Below, piece after piece: positions 26,585 to 36,113 of a stretch of 64,000 nucleotides of DNA. Both the position numbers and the translations under genes were made by a program. Location of the stretch: NCBI RefSeq assembly GCF_011040495.1, contig NZ_CP049037.1, positions 1,364,001 to 1,428,000 of the forward strand, given 5' to 3'. How positions within the stretch are numbered: the stretch's first letter is position 1; every line of letters begins with the position of its first letter. Below the pieces are notes generated by a model. That model saw only the letters and a list, made by a program, of their open reading frames with translations, made no database searches and was not told the DNA's origin. This stretch comes from Pseudohalocynthiibacter aestuariivivens. Lineage in GTDB: Bacteria > Pseudomonadota > Alphaproteobacteria > Rhodobacterales > Rhodobacteraceae.

Positions 26585-27825
26585 GCCTGCTTGCCGATCT
26601 TCTGTCGACGGTATTTGACCGATCATCAAGGGTGCTGTCAGCAACAAAATGGGACAACCGCCCCATTGAGGATTTGATCGCAGAACTGATCGGCAATCGC
26701 GGTGAAGTGCGCGGAATGACCCTCGCCCGGCAAATTCTGAACCGCTACGCAGCGATGGAAGAAGAAGAGAAGAGCGCCTTCTTCAGTTATCTGGCGACCG
26801 GCATGGACATAGACGCAGGCAAGGTCCGCGTCGCACTGGAAGCCTATGAAGCAGAACCGTCGCAAAGCAGCTATCGCGCATTCATGGAAGCGGCAGAACC
26901 TACCCGACAGGAACTGGTGCGCCGACTGAATCAGGTGCCGGGTGCAACCGGCAGTTTGGTGGCGATGCGGCGCGATCTGCTGGGGATGGCGCGCAAGGAT
27001 GCGTCGCTCGCAGCGATTGATCTGGATTTCAAGCACCTTTTCGCATCGTGGTTTAACCGCGGATTTCTGGTCCTGCGCCCGATAAACTGGGAAAGCCCAG
27101 CACATATTCTGGAGAAGATCATCCAGTATGAGGCGGTTCATGCCATCGACAGCTGGGATGACCTGCGCCGCCGCATGCAGCCTTCCGATCGACGCTGCTT
27201 TGCTTTCTTTCACCCGACAATGCCAAATGAACCACTGATTTTTGTCGAAGTTGCACTGACAAAGGGCATCCCCGGGTCGATTCAGCAGGTCTTGGCGGAC
27301 GGGCGCGATGTTCTGAGCGCCGAAGAGGCCGACACCGCCGTGTTCTATTCCATTTCCAACTGTCAATCGGGTCTTGCGGGGATTTCCTTTGGAAATTCGT
27401 TGATCAAGCAGGTTGTTGATGACCTTTCTCGCGGATTGCCCGGCCTCAAGACTTTTGTGACCTTGTCACCCATACCCGGCCTCGCTAAATGGCTGGCGGC
27501 GGAGGGCATGAATCAGCCCTTGGCCAGTGAACGCCTGCAACAACTTGCGGCGCAATATCTCTTGCAGGCCAAGCGGTCGGACGGTGCGCCTGTTGATCCG
27601 GTTGCGCGGTTTCATCTGGGCAATGGGGCGACGGTCCATGCGGTGCACTCTGATGCCGACACCTCGCCAAATGGTCTGGCGCAATCGGGGGGCGCTATGG
27701 TGAACTATCTCTACGATCTTTCCGCCATTGCGCAGAACCACGAACGTTTTGCCGGGTCTCACGAAATTCCGTCCTCACCTGAGGTCAAAGCATTGGTTCG
27801 CGCCGCCGAAAAGTCGAACACGTAA
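26581..27825 (+). CDS. matA: Malonyl-CoA decarboxylase
   Basis: Converts malonyl-CoA to acetyl-CoA and CO2 in the cytoplasm. The 414-residue product matches the family from an N-terminal helical domain (near 1-130) to the GNAT-like catalytic domain with HPTMPNEPLIFVEVAL and FVTLSPIPGLAKWL. The ATG at 26581 is taken because it overlaps the DctM stop as ATGA; the longer frame begins inside dctM. It acts after malonyl-CoA synthetase, encoded 11 bases downstream. Confidence 0.92.
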   Translation: MSLLADLLSTVFDRSSRVLSATKWDNRPIEDLIAELIGNRGEVRGMTLARQILNRYAAMEEEEKSAFFSYLATGMDIDAGKVRVALEAYEAEPSQSSYRAFMEAAEPTRQELVRRLNQVPGATGSLVAMRRDLLGMARKDASLAAIDLDFKHLFASWFNRGFLVLRPINWESPAHILEKIIQYEAVHAIDSWDDLRRRMQPSDRRCFAFFHPTMPNEPLIFVEVALTKGIPGSIQQVLADGRDVLSAEEADTAVFYSISNCQSGLAGISFGNSLIKQVVDDLSRGLPGLKTFVTLSPIPGLAKWLAAEGMNQPLASERLQQLAAQYLLQAKRSDGAPVDPVARFHLGNGATVHAVHSDADTSPNGLAQSGGAMVNYLYDLSAIAQNHERFAGSHEIPSSPEVKALVRAAEKSNT

Positions 27826-27836
27826 GGAAACATTTG

Positions 27837-29342
27837 ATGGCTAACCCGCTCTTTGACACGCTGTTCGCTCGCCATGCCGACCAATCCACGACGTTTCTTG
27901 TGTTACCAGATGGTGCGCAGGTCACTCATGCCGAGTTTCTGGCGCGAACCGCGCGTTATGCCAATGCGTTGACCGAAATGGGGCTGACACCGGGGGATCG
28001 TCTTGCTGCACAAATAGACAAATCCCCCGACGCGGTCGCACTCTACGCGGCCTGCGTTCAGGCCGGGCTGGTCTTTTTACCGCTTAACACCGCCTATACG
28101 CCTGACGAGGTCAGCTATTTTGTGACCGATTCCGGCGCAAAGCTGTTCGTTTGCCAAGCCAATCGACGCGACGATATGAAAGCGGTCGCCGAAGCGGCAA
28201 ATGCTCAACTCCTGACGCTGGACGACAACGGCGGCGGTAGTCTGGCGCAGCTGGCAGATGATCAGCCGGATACCTTCAACACCGTTGATCGCAGCGCGGA
28301 TGATCTGGCAGCGTTCCTCTATACCTCGGGGACGACGGGCCGATCCAAGGGCGCAATGTTAACGCAGGCGAACCTGCTGTCGAACGCGCAGACATTAACC
28401 GAGGCTTGGCGATTTACCCGCGATGACGTGTTGCTGCACGCGTTGCCGATCTTTCACACTCACGGCCTGTTCGTCGCGATAAATGTGACGCTTGTGGCGG
28501 GCGGCGCGATGATTTTTGTGCCGAAATTCGACCTCGACACCATGATCGGCAATATGCATCGCGCGACGACGATGATGGGCGTGCCGACCTTCTACACCCG
28601 GCTACTGGATGATCCAAGGTTCACCAAGGACGTCGCACAGCACATGCGATTGTTCATCTCGGGCAGTGCCCCGTTGCTGGCAGAAACCCATGTGCAATTC
28701 GAGACGCGCACAGGGCACCGTATTCTGGAACGTTACGGCATGACCGAAACCAACATGAACACCTCCAACCCTTACGAGGGCGAACGACGGGCTGGCACGG
28801 TCGGATTTCCACTGCCGGGCGTCGAGCTAAAGATTACCGATCCAGCGACCGGCGACACCCTGCCTGATGGTGAGATAGGCCAGATCGAGGTGCGTGGGGA
28901 AAATGTATTCAAAGGTTATTGGCAGATGCCCGAGAAAACCGCCGAGGAATTGCGGCCGGATGGGTTTTTCATCACCGGCGATTTGGGGCGGATCGACGAT
29001 GATGGCTATGTCGTCATCGTCGGGCGAGACAAGGACCTGATCATCTCGGGCGGTTACAATATCTATCCCAAAGAGATCGAATTGCTGATCGACGACCAGC
29101 CCGGCGTATTGGAAAGCGCCGTCATCGGCGTGCCGCATCCAGACTTTGGCGAGGCGGTTCTCGCTCTGGTCGTGGCCCAAAAGGGCGCACAGCCAGATGT
29201 CGAGCAGATTGCAGAGGGTATTTCAAAGTCTCTGGCGCGCTTCAAGCAACCCCGCAAACTGATCCTTGTCCCCGAATTGCCCCGCAATACCATGGGCAAA
29301 GTCCAAAAGAACCTGCTGCGACAGGAATACGGTTCGGCCTAG
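27837..29342 (+). CDS. matB: Malonyl-CoA synthetase
   Basis: Activates malonate with ATP and CoA. A 501-residue acyl-adenylate-forming enzyme with the P-loop YTSGTTGRSKGA (near 162-173), ERYGMTETNMN, the TGDLG hinge region and the C-terminal catalytic lysine in PRNTMGKVQKN. The ATG at 27837 has AAGGA eight bases before it; a TTG three bases earlier is less likely. It is the last gene of the malonate operon, which ends at a strong hairpin. Confidence 0.93.
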   Translation: MANPLFDTLFARHADQSTTFLVLPDGAQVTHAEFLARTARYANALTEMGLTPGDRLAAQIDKSPDAVALYAACVQAGLVFLPLNTAYTPDEVSYFVTDSGAKLFVCQANRRDDMKAVAEAANAQLLTLDDNGGGSLAQLADDQPDTFNTVDRSADDLAAFLYTSGTTGRSKGAMLTQANLLSNAQTLTEAWRFTRDDVLLHALPIFHTHGLFVAINVTLVAGGAMIFVPKFDLDTMIGNMHRATTMMGVPTFYTRLLDDPRFTKDVAQHMRLFISGSAPLLAETHVQFETRTGHRILERYGMTETNMNTSNPYEGERRAGTVGFPLPGVELKITDPATGDTLPDGEIGQIEVRGENVFKGYWQMPEKTAEELRPDGFFITGDLGRIDDDGYVVIVGRDKDLIISGGYNIYPKEIELLIDDQPGVLESAVIGVPHPDFGEAVLALVVAQKGAQPDVEQIAEGISKSLARFKQPRKLILVPELPRNTMGKVQKNLLRQEYGSA

Positions 29343-29464
29343 GCCATCCCCTGCGGGATCATGGCTGCGCAGTCAGCACCTTGTCAGAGTTGGCGCGGCA
29401 GACCGAAAAATCAGCCGATGCCCCCTCAGTAGATCTGTCGAATCTCAATAGGTCACGTGTATTC

Positions 29465-29499
29465 TGACCCAGCAAACCACTGACTGGTTTGCTGGGTCA
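29465..29499. terminator. Bidirectional terminator-like hairpin between matB and sat-cysC
   Basis: A perfect 15-bp inverted repeat TGACCCAGCAAACCA with a 5-base loop (CTGAC) lies between two convergent genes. T-runs are weak on both sides, so it may block transcripts from both directions or act as a 3' end protector. Confidence 0.7.
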
Positions 29500-29509
29500 A
29501 ATACCCTCA

Positions 29510-31219
29510 TCACCCCTTGATCAGCCCTAACTGTTCCAGCTTCAGGATGACCTGATGTGCGCAGTTGTCGACTTCGACATTTTCGGTCTCGACGCTGAGT
29601 TCCGGGTTTTGCGGCGTGTCGTAGGGGTCTGAGATGCCGGTAAACTCTTTGATCTTGCCTTCGCGTGCCAGCTTGTACAGGCCCTTGCGATCGCGGCGTT
29701 CGCATTCCTCCAGCGTGGTGGCGACATGGACCTCCACGAAGGCACCAAAGGCCTCCACGTCCTCGCGCACGGCGCGGCGCGTGGTGGCATAGGGCGCGAT
29801 GGGCGCGCAGATGGCGATGCCGCCGTTCTTGGTGATCTCGCTCGCGACATAGCCGATGCGGCGGATGTTCAGATCGCGGTGTTCCTTGCTGAAGCCCAGC
29901 TCGCTTGAGAGATTCTTGCGCACGATATCGCCATCCAGCAGCGTGACGGGACGCCCGCCCATCTCCATCAGCTTGACCATCAGCGCGTTGGCGATGGTCG
30001 ATTTGCCCGACCCCGACAGGCCGGTGAAGAATACGGTGAACCCCTGGCTCGCGCGGGGCGGGCGGGTTTTGCGCAGCTCGGTCACAACCTCGGGAAAAGA
30101 GAACCATTCAGGGATTTCCAGCCCTTCGGACAGGCGGCGGCGCAGCTCGGTGCCCGAGATGTTCAGGATCGTCACGTCATCCTTGTCAGCGATCTCGTCC
30201 ATCGGCTCGTATTGGGCGCGTTCCTGCACATAGACCATGTGTTTGAAATCGACCATCTCGACGCCGATCTCCTCTTGGTGCGCACGAAACAACTCCTGCG
30301 CATCATACGGCCCGTAGAAATCCTCGCCCTTGGAATTCTTGCCGGGACCGGCATGGTCGCGGCCAACGATGAAATGGGTGCAGCCATGGTTGGCGCGGAT
30401 CAGCCCGTGCCAGACCGCCTCGCGCGGGCCGCCCATGCGCATCGCCAGATTGAGCAGGCTCATCGACGTGGTCGATCCGGGGTATTTGTCCAATACGGCC
30501 TCGTAACAGCGCACGCGGGTAAAGTGATCGACATCGCCGGGTTTGGTCATGCCCACGACCGGGTGGATCAGCAGGTTGGCCTGCGCCTCCTTGGCGGCGC
30601 GAAAGGTCAGTTCCTGATGCGCGCGGTGCAGCGGGTTGCGGGTCTGGAACGCCACGACCTTGCGCCAGCCGACCTTGCGGAAATAGGCGCGCAACTCGTT
30701 GGGTGTATCGCGCCGCGCGCGGAAATCGTAATGCACCGGCTGCTGGATTCCGGTGACCGGCCCGCCGAGGTAAACCGCACCGGCCGTGTTGTGCAGATAG
30801 TTCACCGCCGGGTGGGCGCTGTCATCGGCACCGAACACCTTTTCGGCCTCGCGTGATTTGTCCGGCGTCCAGCGGTCGGTCACGGTCATGGTGCCGAGGA
30901 TCACGCCCTCTTGGTCGCGCAGCGCGATATCCTGACCCAGTTCCAGCGCTTCGGCAAAATCGGCGCTGACATCCAGCGTGATCGGCATCGGCCAGAGCGT
31001 GCCATCGGCAAGCCGCATGTTGTCAACGACGCCGTTGTAGTCCTCTTCCGACAAAAACCCCTTGAGCGGATTGAACCCACCATTCATCAACAGTTCCAGA
31101 TCACAAATCTGCCGCGGCGTCAGGTCATGACTGACCAGATCGGCCGCTTCCAGCTTCAGCTTCTGGGCACTGTCATAGCTGACATAAAGTTCCGGAATCG
31201 GGGTGAGGTTGTTAAGCAT
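29510..31219 (-). CDS. Bifunctional sulfate adenylyltransferase / adenylylsulfate kinase
   Basis: Activates sulfate to APS and then PAPS. In 569 residues the N-terminal ATP sulfurylase has the nucleotide motif RNPLHRAH near 193-200, followed by GRDHAGPG. The C-terminal APS kinase begins near 390 with the P-loop GLSGSGKST (near 400). This Sat-CysC fusion occurs in alphaproteobacteria and feeds sulfate assimilation or sulfation. It stands alone, next to polysaccharide genes, so sulfation of surface sugars is possible but only a guess. Confidence 0.94.
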   Translation of the reverse strand: MLNNLTPIPELYVSYDSAQKLKLEAADLVSHDLTPRQICDLELLMNGGFNPLKGFLSEEDYNGVVDNMRLADGTLWPMPITLDVSADFAEALELGQDIALRDQEGVILGTMTVTDRWTPDKSREAEKVFGADDSAHPAVNYLHNTAGAVYLGGPVTGIQQPVHYDFRARRDTPNELRAYFRKVGWRKVVAFQTRNPLHRAHQELTFRAAKEAQANLLIHPVVGMTKPGDVDHFTRVRCYEAVLDKYPGSTTSMSLLNLAMRMGGPREAVWHGLIRANHGCTHFIVGRDHAGPGKNSKGEDFYGPYDAQELFRAHQEEIGVEMVDFKHMVYVQERAQYEPMDEIADKDDVTILNISGTELRRRLSEGLEIPEWFSFPEVVTELRKTRPPRASQGFTVFFTGLSGSGKSTIANALMVKLMEMGGRPVTLLDGDIVRKNLSSELGFSKEHRDLNIRRIGYVASEITKNGGIAICAPIAPYATTRRAVREDVEAFGAFVEVHVATTLEECERRDRKGLYKLAREGKIKEFTGISDPYDTPQNPELSVETENVEVDNCAHQVILKLEQLGLIKG

Positions 31220-31605
31220 TGTCTTGCGGTCGCTTTCTAAGGGTCAGTCAAAGGAGGCGGCGCCCCCAGATGTGGGCGGAATACCGTCTGAGACGATCCA
31301 CGTCCAGCCTGCAGTGGAACCGTGCAGTCAAAAACAGGTGCCTGAGGACGCGCAGTGCTACCTGTACTTTAAACACAGGTCACTTTGATCTCGCAGAATG
31401 CTTCAAAATTTCACATGACGTTCTGAACCGAAATTCCGAAATTACCAGCAGAATTGCAGCAGCAATATACCCATTGCCCTACAGTCCGGACCATTCATCA
31501 CACATGAAACGAGGAGTGTGCCAATCGCGCCAGATACGATAAAGGGAATGCAAAGACCCGCTTGGGATTCAGACCACAGCCAAAACCGACGACAGGACGA
31601 AAGCG
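31220..31605. other. Gap of 386 bases between divergent sat-cysC and rfbC
   Basis: No gene is supported. The stretch must hold the promoters of both neighbours. I see no clear -35/-10 pair, riboswitch or strong palindrome; a short repeat ACAGGTGCC / ACAGGTCAC around 31335-31382 is the only pattern. Confidence 0.5.
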
Positions 31606-32175
31606 ATGGAAATTGAAAAGACAGCGTTAGACGGGGTGGTGATCATAACGCCTGCCCGGCATGGCGACTCCCGTGGGTTTTTCAGCGAAAGCTGGAACCG
31701 TCAGCGGCTGGCCGACGCCGGGATCGATATGGATTTCGTTCAGGACAACCATTCGCTGTCACAGCAGGTCGGCACAATCCGGGGATTGCATTTTCAGACG
31801 CCACCGCGCGCTCAGGACAAGCTTGTGCGCTGCGGGCGCGGGCGGCTCTACGATGTGGCGGTCGATATCCGGGCTGGCAGTCCGACCTACGGGCAATGGG
31901 TCGGAGTTGAGCTTAGTTTTGAAAACGGCCGCCAATTGCTGGTGCCCGCCGGCTTTGCTCATGGTTTCGTCACCCGCGAGAAAGATACTGAAATCTGTTA
32001 CAAATGTACTGACTATTATGCCCCGGACTGTGATCGCGCTCTGGCATATGACGACCCGGAAATCGGCATCGACTGGGGCGTTTCTCCGGACTCCGCTGTG
32101 CTCTCGGCCAAGGACGCGGCAGCCCCCCGGCTTGCTGAACTCGACACACCGTTCGTTTATGAGGCGCACCCATGA
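31606..32175 (+). CDS. rfbC: dTDP-4-dehydrorhamnose 3,5-epimerase
   Basis: Third step of dTDP-L-rhamnose synthesis. A 189-residue cupin with family motifs [30 protein letters not shown] (catalytic His in RGLHFQ) and PAGFAHGFV. Its stop overlaps the rfbB start by 4 bases (ATGA). First gene of a rightward rfbC-rfbB-rfbD unit for surface rhamnose. Confidence 0.94.
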   Translation: MEIEKTALDGVVIITPARHGDSRGFFSESWNRQRLADAGIDMDFVQDNHSLSQQVGTIRGLHFQTPPRAQDKLVRCGRGRLYDVAVDIRAGSPTYGQWVGVELSFENGRQLLVPAGFAHGFVTREKDTEICYKCTDYYAPDCDRALAYDDPEIGIDWGVSPDSAVLSAKDAAAPRLAELDTPFVYEAHP

Positions 32176-33209
32176 AACTGCTCATCACCGGCGGGGCCGG
32201 TTTCATCGGATCGGCAGTTGTACGGCTTGCAGTGGCGCGCGGACATCACGTCGTCAACCTCGATGCATTGACCTATGCCTCCTGCCTTGCAAACGTCGCC
32301 GAAGTTGCGGGCGATCCTCTCTATAGTTTCGAGCACGCCAATATATGCGATCGCGCAGCATTGGATCGGATTTTCACCGATCACGCGCCCGACGCGGTGA
32401 TGCATCTGGCCGCCGAGAGCCATGTCGACCGTTCGATTGACGGCCCCGGTGCTTTCATAGAGACCAACGTGACCGGCACCTATAACCTGCTGGAGGCGGC
32501 GCGCGCCTACTGGCGGGCACAGGGTCAACCCGAAGCTTTCCGGTTTCACCATGTTTCCACGGATGAAGTCTATGGTTCACTCGGGCCGACTGGAGCGTTC
32601 ACAGAAGAAACACCATATGCGCCCAACTCCCCGTATTCCGCGTCCAAGGCGGCCTCGGATCATCTCGTCCGGGCGTGGCACGAAACCTATGGCTTGCCAA
32701 CGCTGCTGACCAACTGCTCTAACAATTACGGTCCCCACCATTTTCCAGAAAAGCTGATCCCTGTGGTCATCCTCAAGGCGCTGGCAGGTCAACCGATCCC
32801 GATCTATGGCGATGGTGCGAATGTGCGCGACTGGCTCTATGTCGAGGATCACGCTGATGCGCTGCTGCATGTTCTGGATCGTGGCACGGTTGCGCGCAGT
32901 TACAATATCGGTGGCGAAAACGAACTGAGCAACCTCGATCTGGTGCAGAGCCTCTGTGCGATACTGGACGAAGAACACCCCGACGGCGCCCCGCACGACC
33001 GGCTCATCAGCTTCGTCGCAGACCGTCCCGGTCACGATGCACGCTATGCGATCGACCCCACGCGCATCCGCACCGAACTTGGCTGGCGGCCATCGGTCAC
33101 AGTGACCGAAGGACTGAAGCGCACAGTCGAATGGTATCTGAAGAATGAAAACTGGTGGCAGGCCATTCTGGCGCGCGGTGAAATCGGCGAGCGCCTCGGA
33201 TTGGGTTGA
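32172..33209 (+). CDS. rfbB: dTDP-glucose 4,6-dehydratase
   Basis: Second step of dTDP-L-rhamnose synthesis. A 345-residue extended SDR with the NAD site GGAGFIGS (7-14), the catalytic STDEVYGS region and YSASK (Tyr near 157), and [14 protein letters not shown]. It is coupled to rfbC by an ATGA overlap, and rfbD follows after 56 bases. The dehydratase family also acts on other NDP-sugars, but the four-gene context supports rhamnose. Confidence 0.94.
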   Translation: MKLLITGGAGFIGSAVVRLAVARGHHVVNLDALTYASCLANVAEVAGDPLYSFEHANICDRAALDRIFTDHAPDAVMHLAAESHVDRSIDGPGAFIETNVTGTYNLLEAARAYWRAQGQPEAFRFHHVSTDEVYGSLGPTGAFTEETPYAPNSPYSASKAASDHLVRAWHETYGLPTLLTNCSNNYGPHHFPEKLIPVVILKALAGQPIPIYGDGANVRDWLYVEDHADALLHVLDRGTVARSYNIGGENELSNLDLVQSLCAILDEEHPDGAPHDRLISFVADRPGHDARYAIDPTRIRTELGWRPSVTVTEGLKRTVEWYLKNENWWQAILARGEIGERLGLG

Positions 33210-33265
33210 TGCCGCGTCGCCAAGGGTCGGACGACCGTTGATCGAAACACGAAAGGAACGGCGTA

Positions 33266-34108
33266 ATGACGATTCTGGTCTTCGGTAGAACCGGTCAGGT
33301 CGCGCGCGAATTGCAACGACAGAGCAACCTTCAGACGCTTGGTCGCGATGATGTCGATCTGACAGAGACACAGGCCATTCGGACCGCGATTGAGGCGCAC
33401 GCGCCGCATGCTGTGATCAATGCCGCCGCATACACCGCTGCCGATGCCGCCGAAACTGATGAAGCCACGGCAACCGCCGTCAATGCCCATGCACCCGGCG
33501 TCATGGCGCAGGTGTGTGCCCTGCGCGGCATACCGTTTCTACACATTTCTACAGATTACGTTTTCGATGGCACCGGCACCGAACCCTGGCGTGAGAGCGA
33601 CACGCCCTCGCCCCTCGGGGCTTACGGGCGCAGCAAGCTGGCTGGCGAAGACGCCGTACGCGCTGCCGGGGCGCACCATGTGATATTGCGGACTGCATGG
33701 GTGTTTTCGGCATTCGGCAGCAATTTCGTGAAAACCATGCTACGTCTCGCTGAAACCCACGACAATCTGCGCATTGTGGCCGACCAATGGGGCGGCCCGA
33801 CCCCAGCGGCCGATATCGCCGATGCACTTTTGCGCATGTGCAGCGCATTAGAGCACGGCGCATCCGGCGGGACGTATCATTTTGCCGGCCAGCCCAGCAC
33901 CAACTGGGCCGATTTCGCGCGTGCGATCTTTGCACAAACGGGCCGCAAGATTACAGTCGAAGACATTCCCAGTGCCGATTATCCAACTCCTGCCCAACGG
34001 CCACTGAACTCACGGCTCGATTGCCACGCGATCACCCGTGACTTCGGCATTTCGCCACCTGATTGGCGGATGGGATTGCACGCTGTTCTGACTGACCTTG
34101 CGTCCTGA
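33266..34108 (+). CDS. rfbD: dTDP-4-dehydrorhamnose reductase
   Basis: Last step to dTDP-L-rhamnose. A 280-residue SDR-like protein with N-terminal GRTGQVARELQ, VINAAAYTAADAAE, ISTDYVFDG and YGRSKLAGE (catalytic Tyr/Lys). AAAGGAACGG lies before the ATG. It ends 135 bases before the convergent rfbA. Confidence 0.93.
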   Translation: MTILVFGRTGQVARELQRQSNLQTLGRDDVDLTETQAIRTAIEAHAPHAVINAAAYTAADAAETDEATATAVNAHAPGVMAQVCALRGIPFLHISTDYVFDGTGTEPWRESDTPSPLGAYGRSKLAGEDAVRAAGAHHVILRTAWVFSAFGSNFVKTMLRLAETHDNLRIVADQWGGPTPAADIADALLRMCSALEHGASGGTYHFAGQPSTNWADFARAIFAQTGRKITVEDIPSADYPTPAQRPLNSRLDCHAITRDFGISPPDWRMGLHAVLTDLAS

Positions 34109-34243
34109 AGAGCGCCATCAGTAACGCCCTGTTTCTGGCGTGTGACGGCTCGACTTCGAACAGCGTCTAATGTGCATGAAGCGCAACAATGGACTACGCG
34201 TCGGGCGGTTTCACCGGCAGGGTCGGTGCTCCAATCCGCCGGA

Positions 34244-35128
34244 CTAGTTCCGACCTTCGCTTAGCAACCTTAGCAAATAGGACCCGTATTGGGTCTTGCC
34301 ATAGTATTCACCCAGCTTTCGCAACGCCGCATCGTCAATCCAACGCTGCTGATACGCGATTTCCTCGGGGCAACCGGCCTGTAACCCTTGACGCGATTGA
34401 AGCGTTTGCACGAAATTTCCAGCCTCCAGCAGGCTGGTATGGGTGCCCGTGTCCAGCCATGCATAACCGCGCCCCATTTGCTGCACCGAGAGATTGCCGT
34501 CGGTCAGATAGGTTTGCAGCAACGATGTGATTTCTAGTTCGCCCCGCGCAGATGGGGTAATCGTGCGGGCGCGCTCAGAGGCGGTTGCATCGAGAAAATA
34601 AAGCCCCGTCACGGCGTAATTCGACGGTGGCACCTCGGGTTTCTCGACGATATCCGTCACCTGCCCCGCCGCATCCATCGCCACCACACCGTAGCGTTTC
34701 GGATCTGCCACCCGGTATCCAAAAACCGTGCCGCCCTCTACCTGTCGGTCGGCCGCAGTCAGCAGTTCCGGCAAACCATGCCCGAAAAATATGTTGTCGC
34801 CCAACACCATCGCAGACGCGGCACCGTTCAGGAATTCTTCGGCCAGCAAATAGGCCTGCGCCAATCCATCCGGAGAAGGCTGCTGGATATAGCTCAGTTG
34901 CAGCCCCCATTGTGATCCGTCGCCCATGAGGCGCTGATACTGCGACTGATCTTCCGGGGTGGTGATAATCGCGATCTCGCGGATACCGGTCAGCATCAAC
35001 ACCGATAGCGGGAAATAGATCATCGGCTTGTCATAGATCGGCATCAGTTGTTTTGATACGGCCGCCGTTGCCGGAAAGAGCCGCGACCCGGTCCCCCCCG
35101 CCAGAATGATACCCTTGCGTTTTCTCAT
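34244..35128 (-). CDS. rfbA: Glucose-1-phosphate thymidylyltransferase
   Basis: First step of dTDP-L-rhamnose synthesis. The 294-residue product has the nucleotidyltransferase signature GIILAGGTGSRLFPAT near 6-21 and KPMIYFPL. Its start at 35128 is taken over the longer frame because MRKRKG begins the conserved fold directly. It is on the strand opposite to rfbCBD and converges on them, an unusual arrangement since the four genes usually run together; a local inversion is possible. Confidence 0.93.
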   Translation of the reverse strand: MRKRKGIILAGGTGSRLFPATAAVSKQLMPIYDKPMIYFPLSVLMLTGIREIAIITTPEDQSQYQRLMGDGSQWGLQLSYIQQPSPDGLAQAYLLAEEFLNGAASAMVLGDNIFFGHGLPELLTAADRQVEGGTVFGYRVADPKRYGVVAMDAAGQVTDIVEKPEVPPSNYAVTGLYFLDATASERARTITPSARGELEITSLLQTYLTDGNLSVQQMGRGYAWLDTGTHTSLLEAGNFVQTLQSRQGLQAGCPEEIAYQQRWIDDAALRKLGEYYGKTQYGSYLLRLLSEGRN

Positions 35129-35356
35129 ATCGACTAATTCCCATCGGGCTGTTCCGGCAGGTCTATACCCCATATCCAATGACCGTGCATCCCTATCCCT
35201 GCACGATTGCGCGGCTGTTGCGATGTATCGCACAGTTACACCTCAGAGAAATTACCGCACCGTAAATAAATATCGCGCGATGAAGTGATCGAGCCATCCA
35301 GCCAAAGACCCCCGCTGAGAGAACGCCAATACACCCTCAGCACGGGGGAACGCCGA

Positions 35357-35887
35357 TCACTTCAACAGGAACTGGTTTTTGAAATTTTTCAGGCTGGTCA
35401 TGATTTCGATCGAGTCAATGCCCTCACGCCCATAGATACTCTTGGTCAGGACATCGACATAAGAGTGCTGGCTGCCGCTGGTGATGACCTCGACCAACAG
35501 ATCAAATCGGCCACTGACCCACGCCACATAGACCACGTCATCCAGCTCGCTCAGGGATTTCGCAACGACATCCGGGCTGACCCCGGCATGCAGCTTAACA
35601 CCCAGCATCGCCTCTGTTCGGTACTCGGCAGCAGAGACATCCGTGACAGCCGTAATACGCAGAACACCCGCTGACTTCATACCGTTGACTCGGTTGCGAA
35701 TGGTGCCTTCGGAAACACCAAGGCTTTGCGCGATCTCGGAAAAAGACGCGCGGCCATCCGCGCGTAGCATGCGGATGATGCTGGCATTCAGCGTGTCGTC
35801 CAGCAAATTGGCACTCTCCTGAGAGAGCTTCCTGAGTGGCACGCCAGTGTCGGGAGTGTGCTGATCGTTGGGCATATGGGCTTTCAT
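35357..35887 (-). CDS. Lrp/AsnC-family regulator
   Basis: A 176-residue single-unit Lrp protein with an HTH (ASIIRMLRADGRASFSEIAQ, then SEGTIRNRVNGM) and a RAM sensor domain. It is a close relative of the regulator at 39539-40069: both end in KNFKNQFLLK / KNLKNQFLLK and share SEGTIRNRV. It diverges from the Rieske oxygenase operon, whose promoter carries an operator-like TACG motif between -35 and -10. It probably controls that operon. Start choice between MKAHMPN and MPN is uncertain. Confidence 0.9.
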   Translation of the reverse strand: MKAHMPNDQHTPDTGVPLRKLSQESANLLDDTLNASIIRMLRADGRASFSEIAQSLGVSEGTIRNRVNGMKSAGVLRITAVTDVSAAEYRTEAMLGVKLHAGVSPDVVAKSLSELDDVVYVAWVSGRFDLLVEVITSGSQHSYVDVLTKSIYGREGIDSIEIMTSLKNFKNQFLLK

Positions 35888-36043
35888 CTATGGCACTTTG
35901 ATTATGACCCGAGTTTCCGACCTCATCAACCGCCGATCAACCGACAGCCGGGCAGTTCTGCCCAGCAGCCGCAGACAGCCCGCGACCTACGTTAATCCAG
36001 AATACCCCCTCATCAAAATACGAAATAATTAGATAAAGAACAT

Positions 36044-36071
36044 TTGACATACGAAATACGCAGGATATTAC
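36044..36071 (+). promoter_or_regulatory. Promoter of the Rieske operon with operator-like motif
   Basis: TTGACA at 36044-36049 and TATTAC at 36066-36071 are 16 bases apart. The 15-mer ATACGAAATACGCAG (36049-36063) lies between them and fits the degenerate TTACG-N5-CGTAA pattern. Binding there would block RNA polymerase. The start codon follows 42 bases later. Confidence 0.55.
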
Positions 36072-36113
36072 TGCAAATACATAAAGGTTTCGCAATTCAC
36101 CGGAGGGCACACA

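Noticed and set aside
31220..31605. A riboswitch upstream of sat-cysC or rfbC
   Set aside because: No conserved block of a SAM, cobalamin, glycine or other known riboswitch could be found.
34122..34141. ACGCC/GGCGT as a terminator between rfbD and rfbA
   Set aside because: Only 5 bp with an 8-base loop and no T-run; too weak to call.
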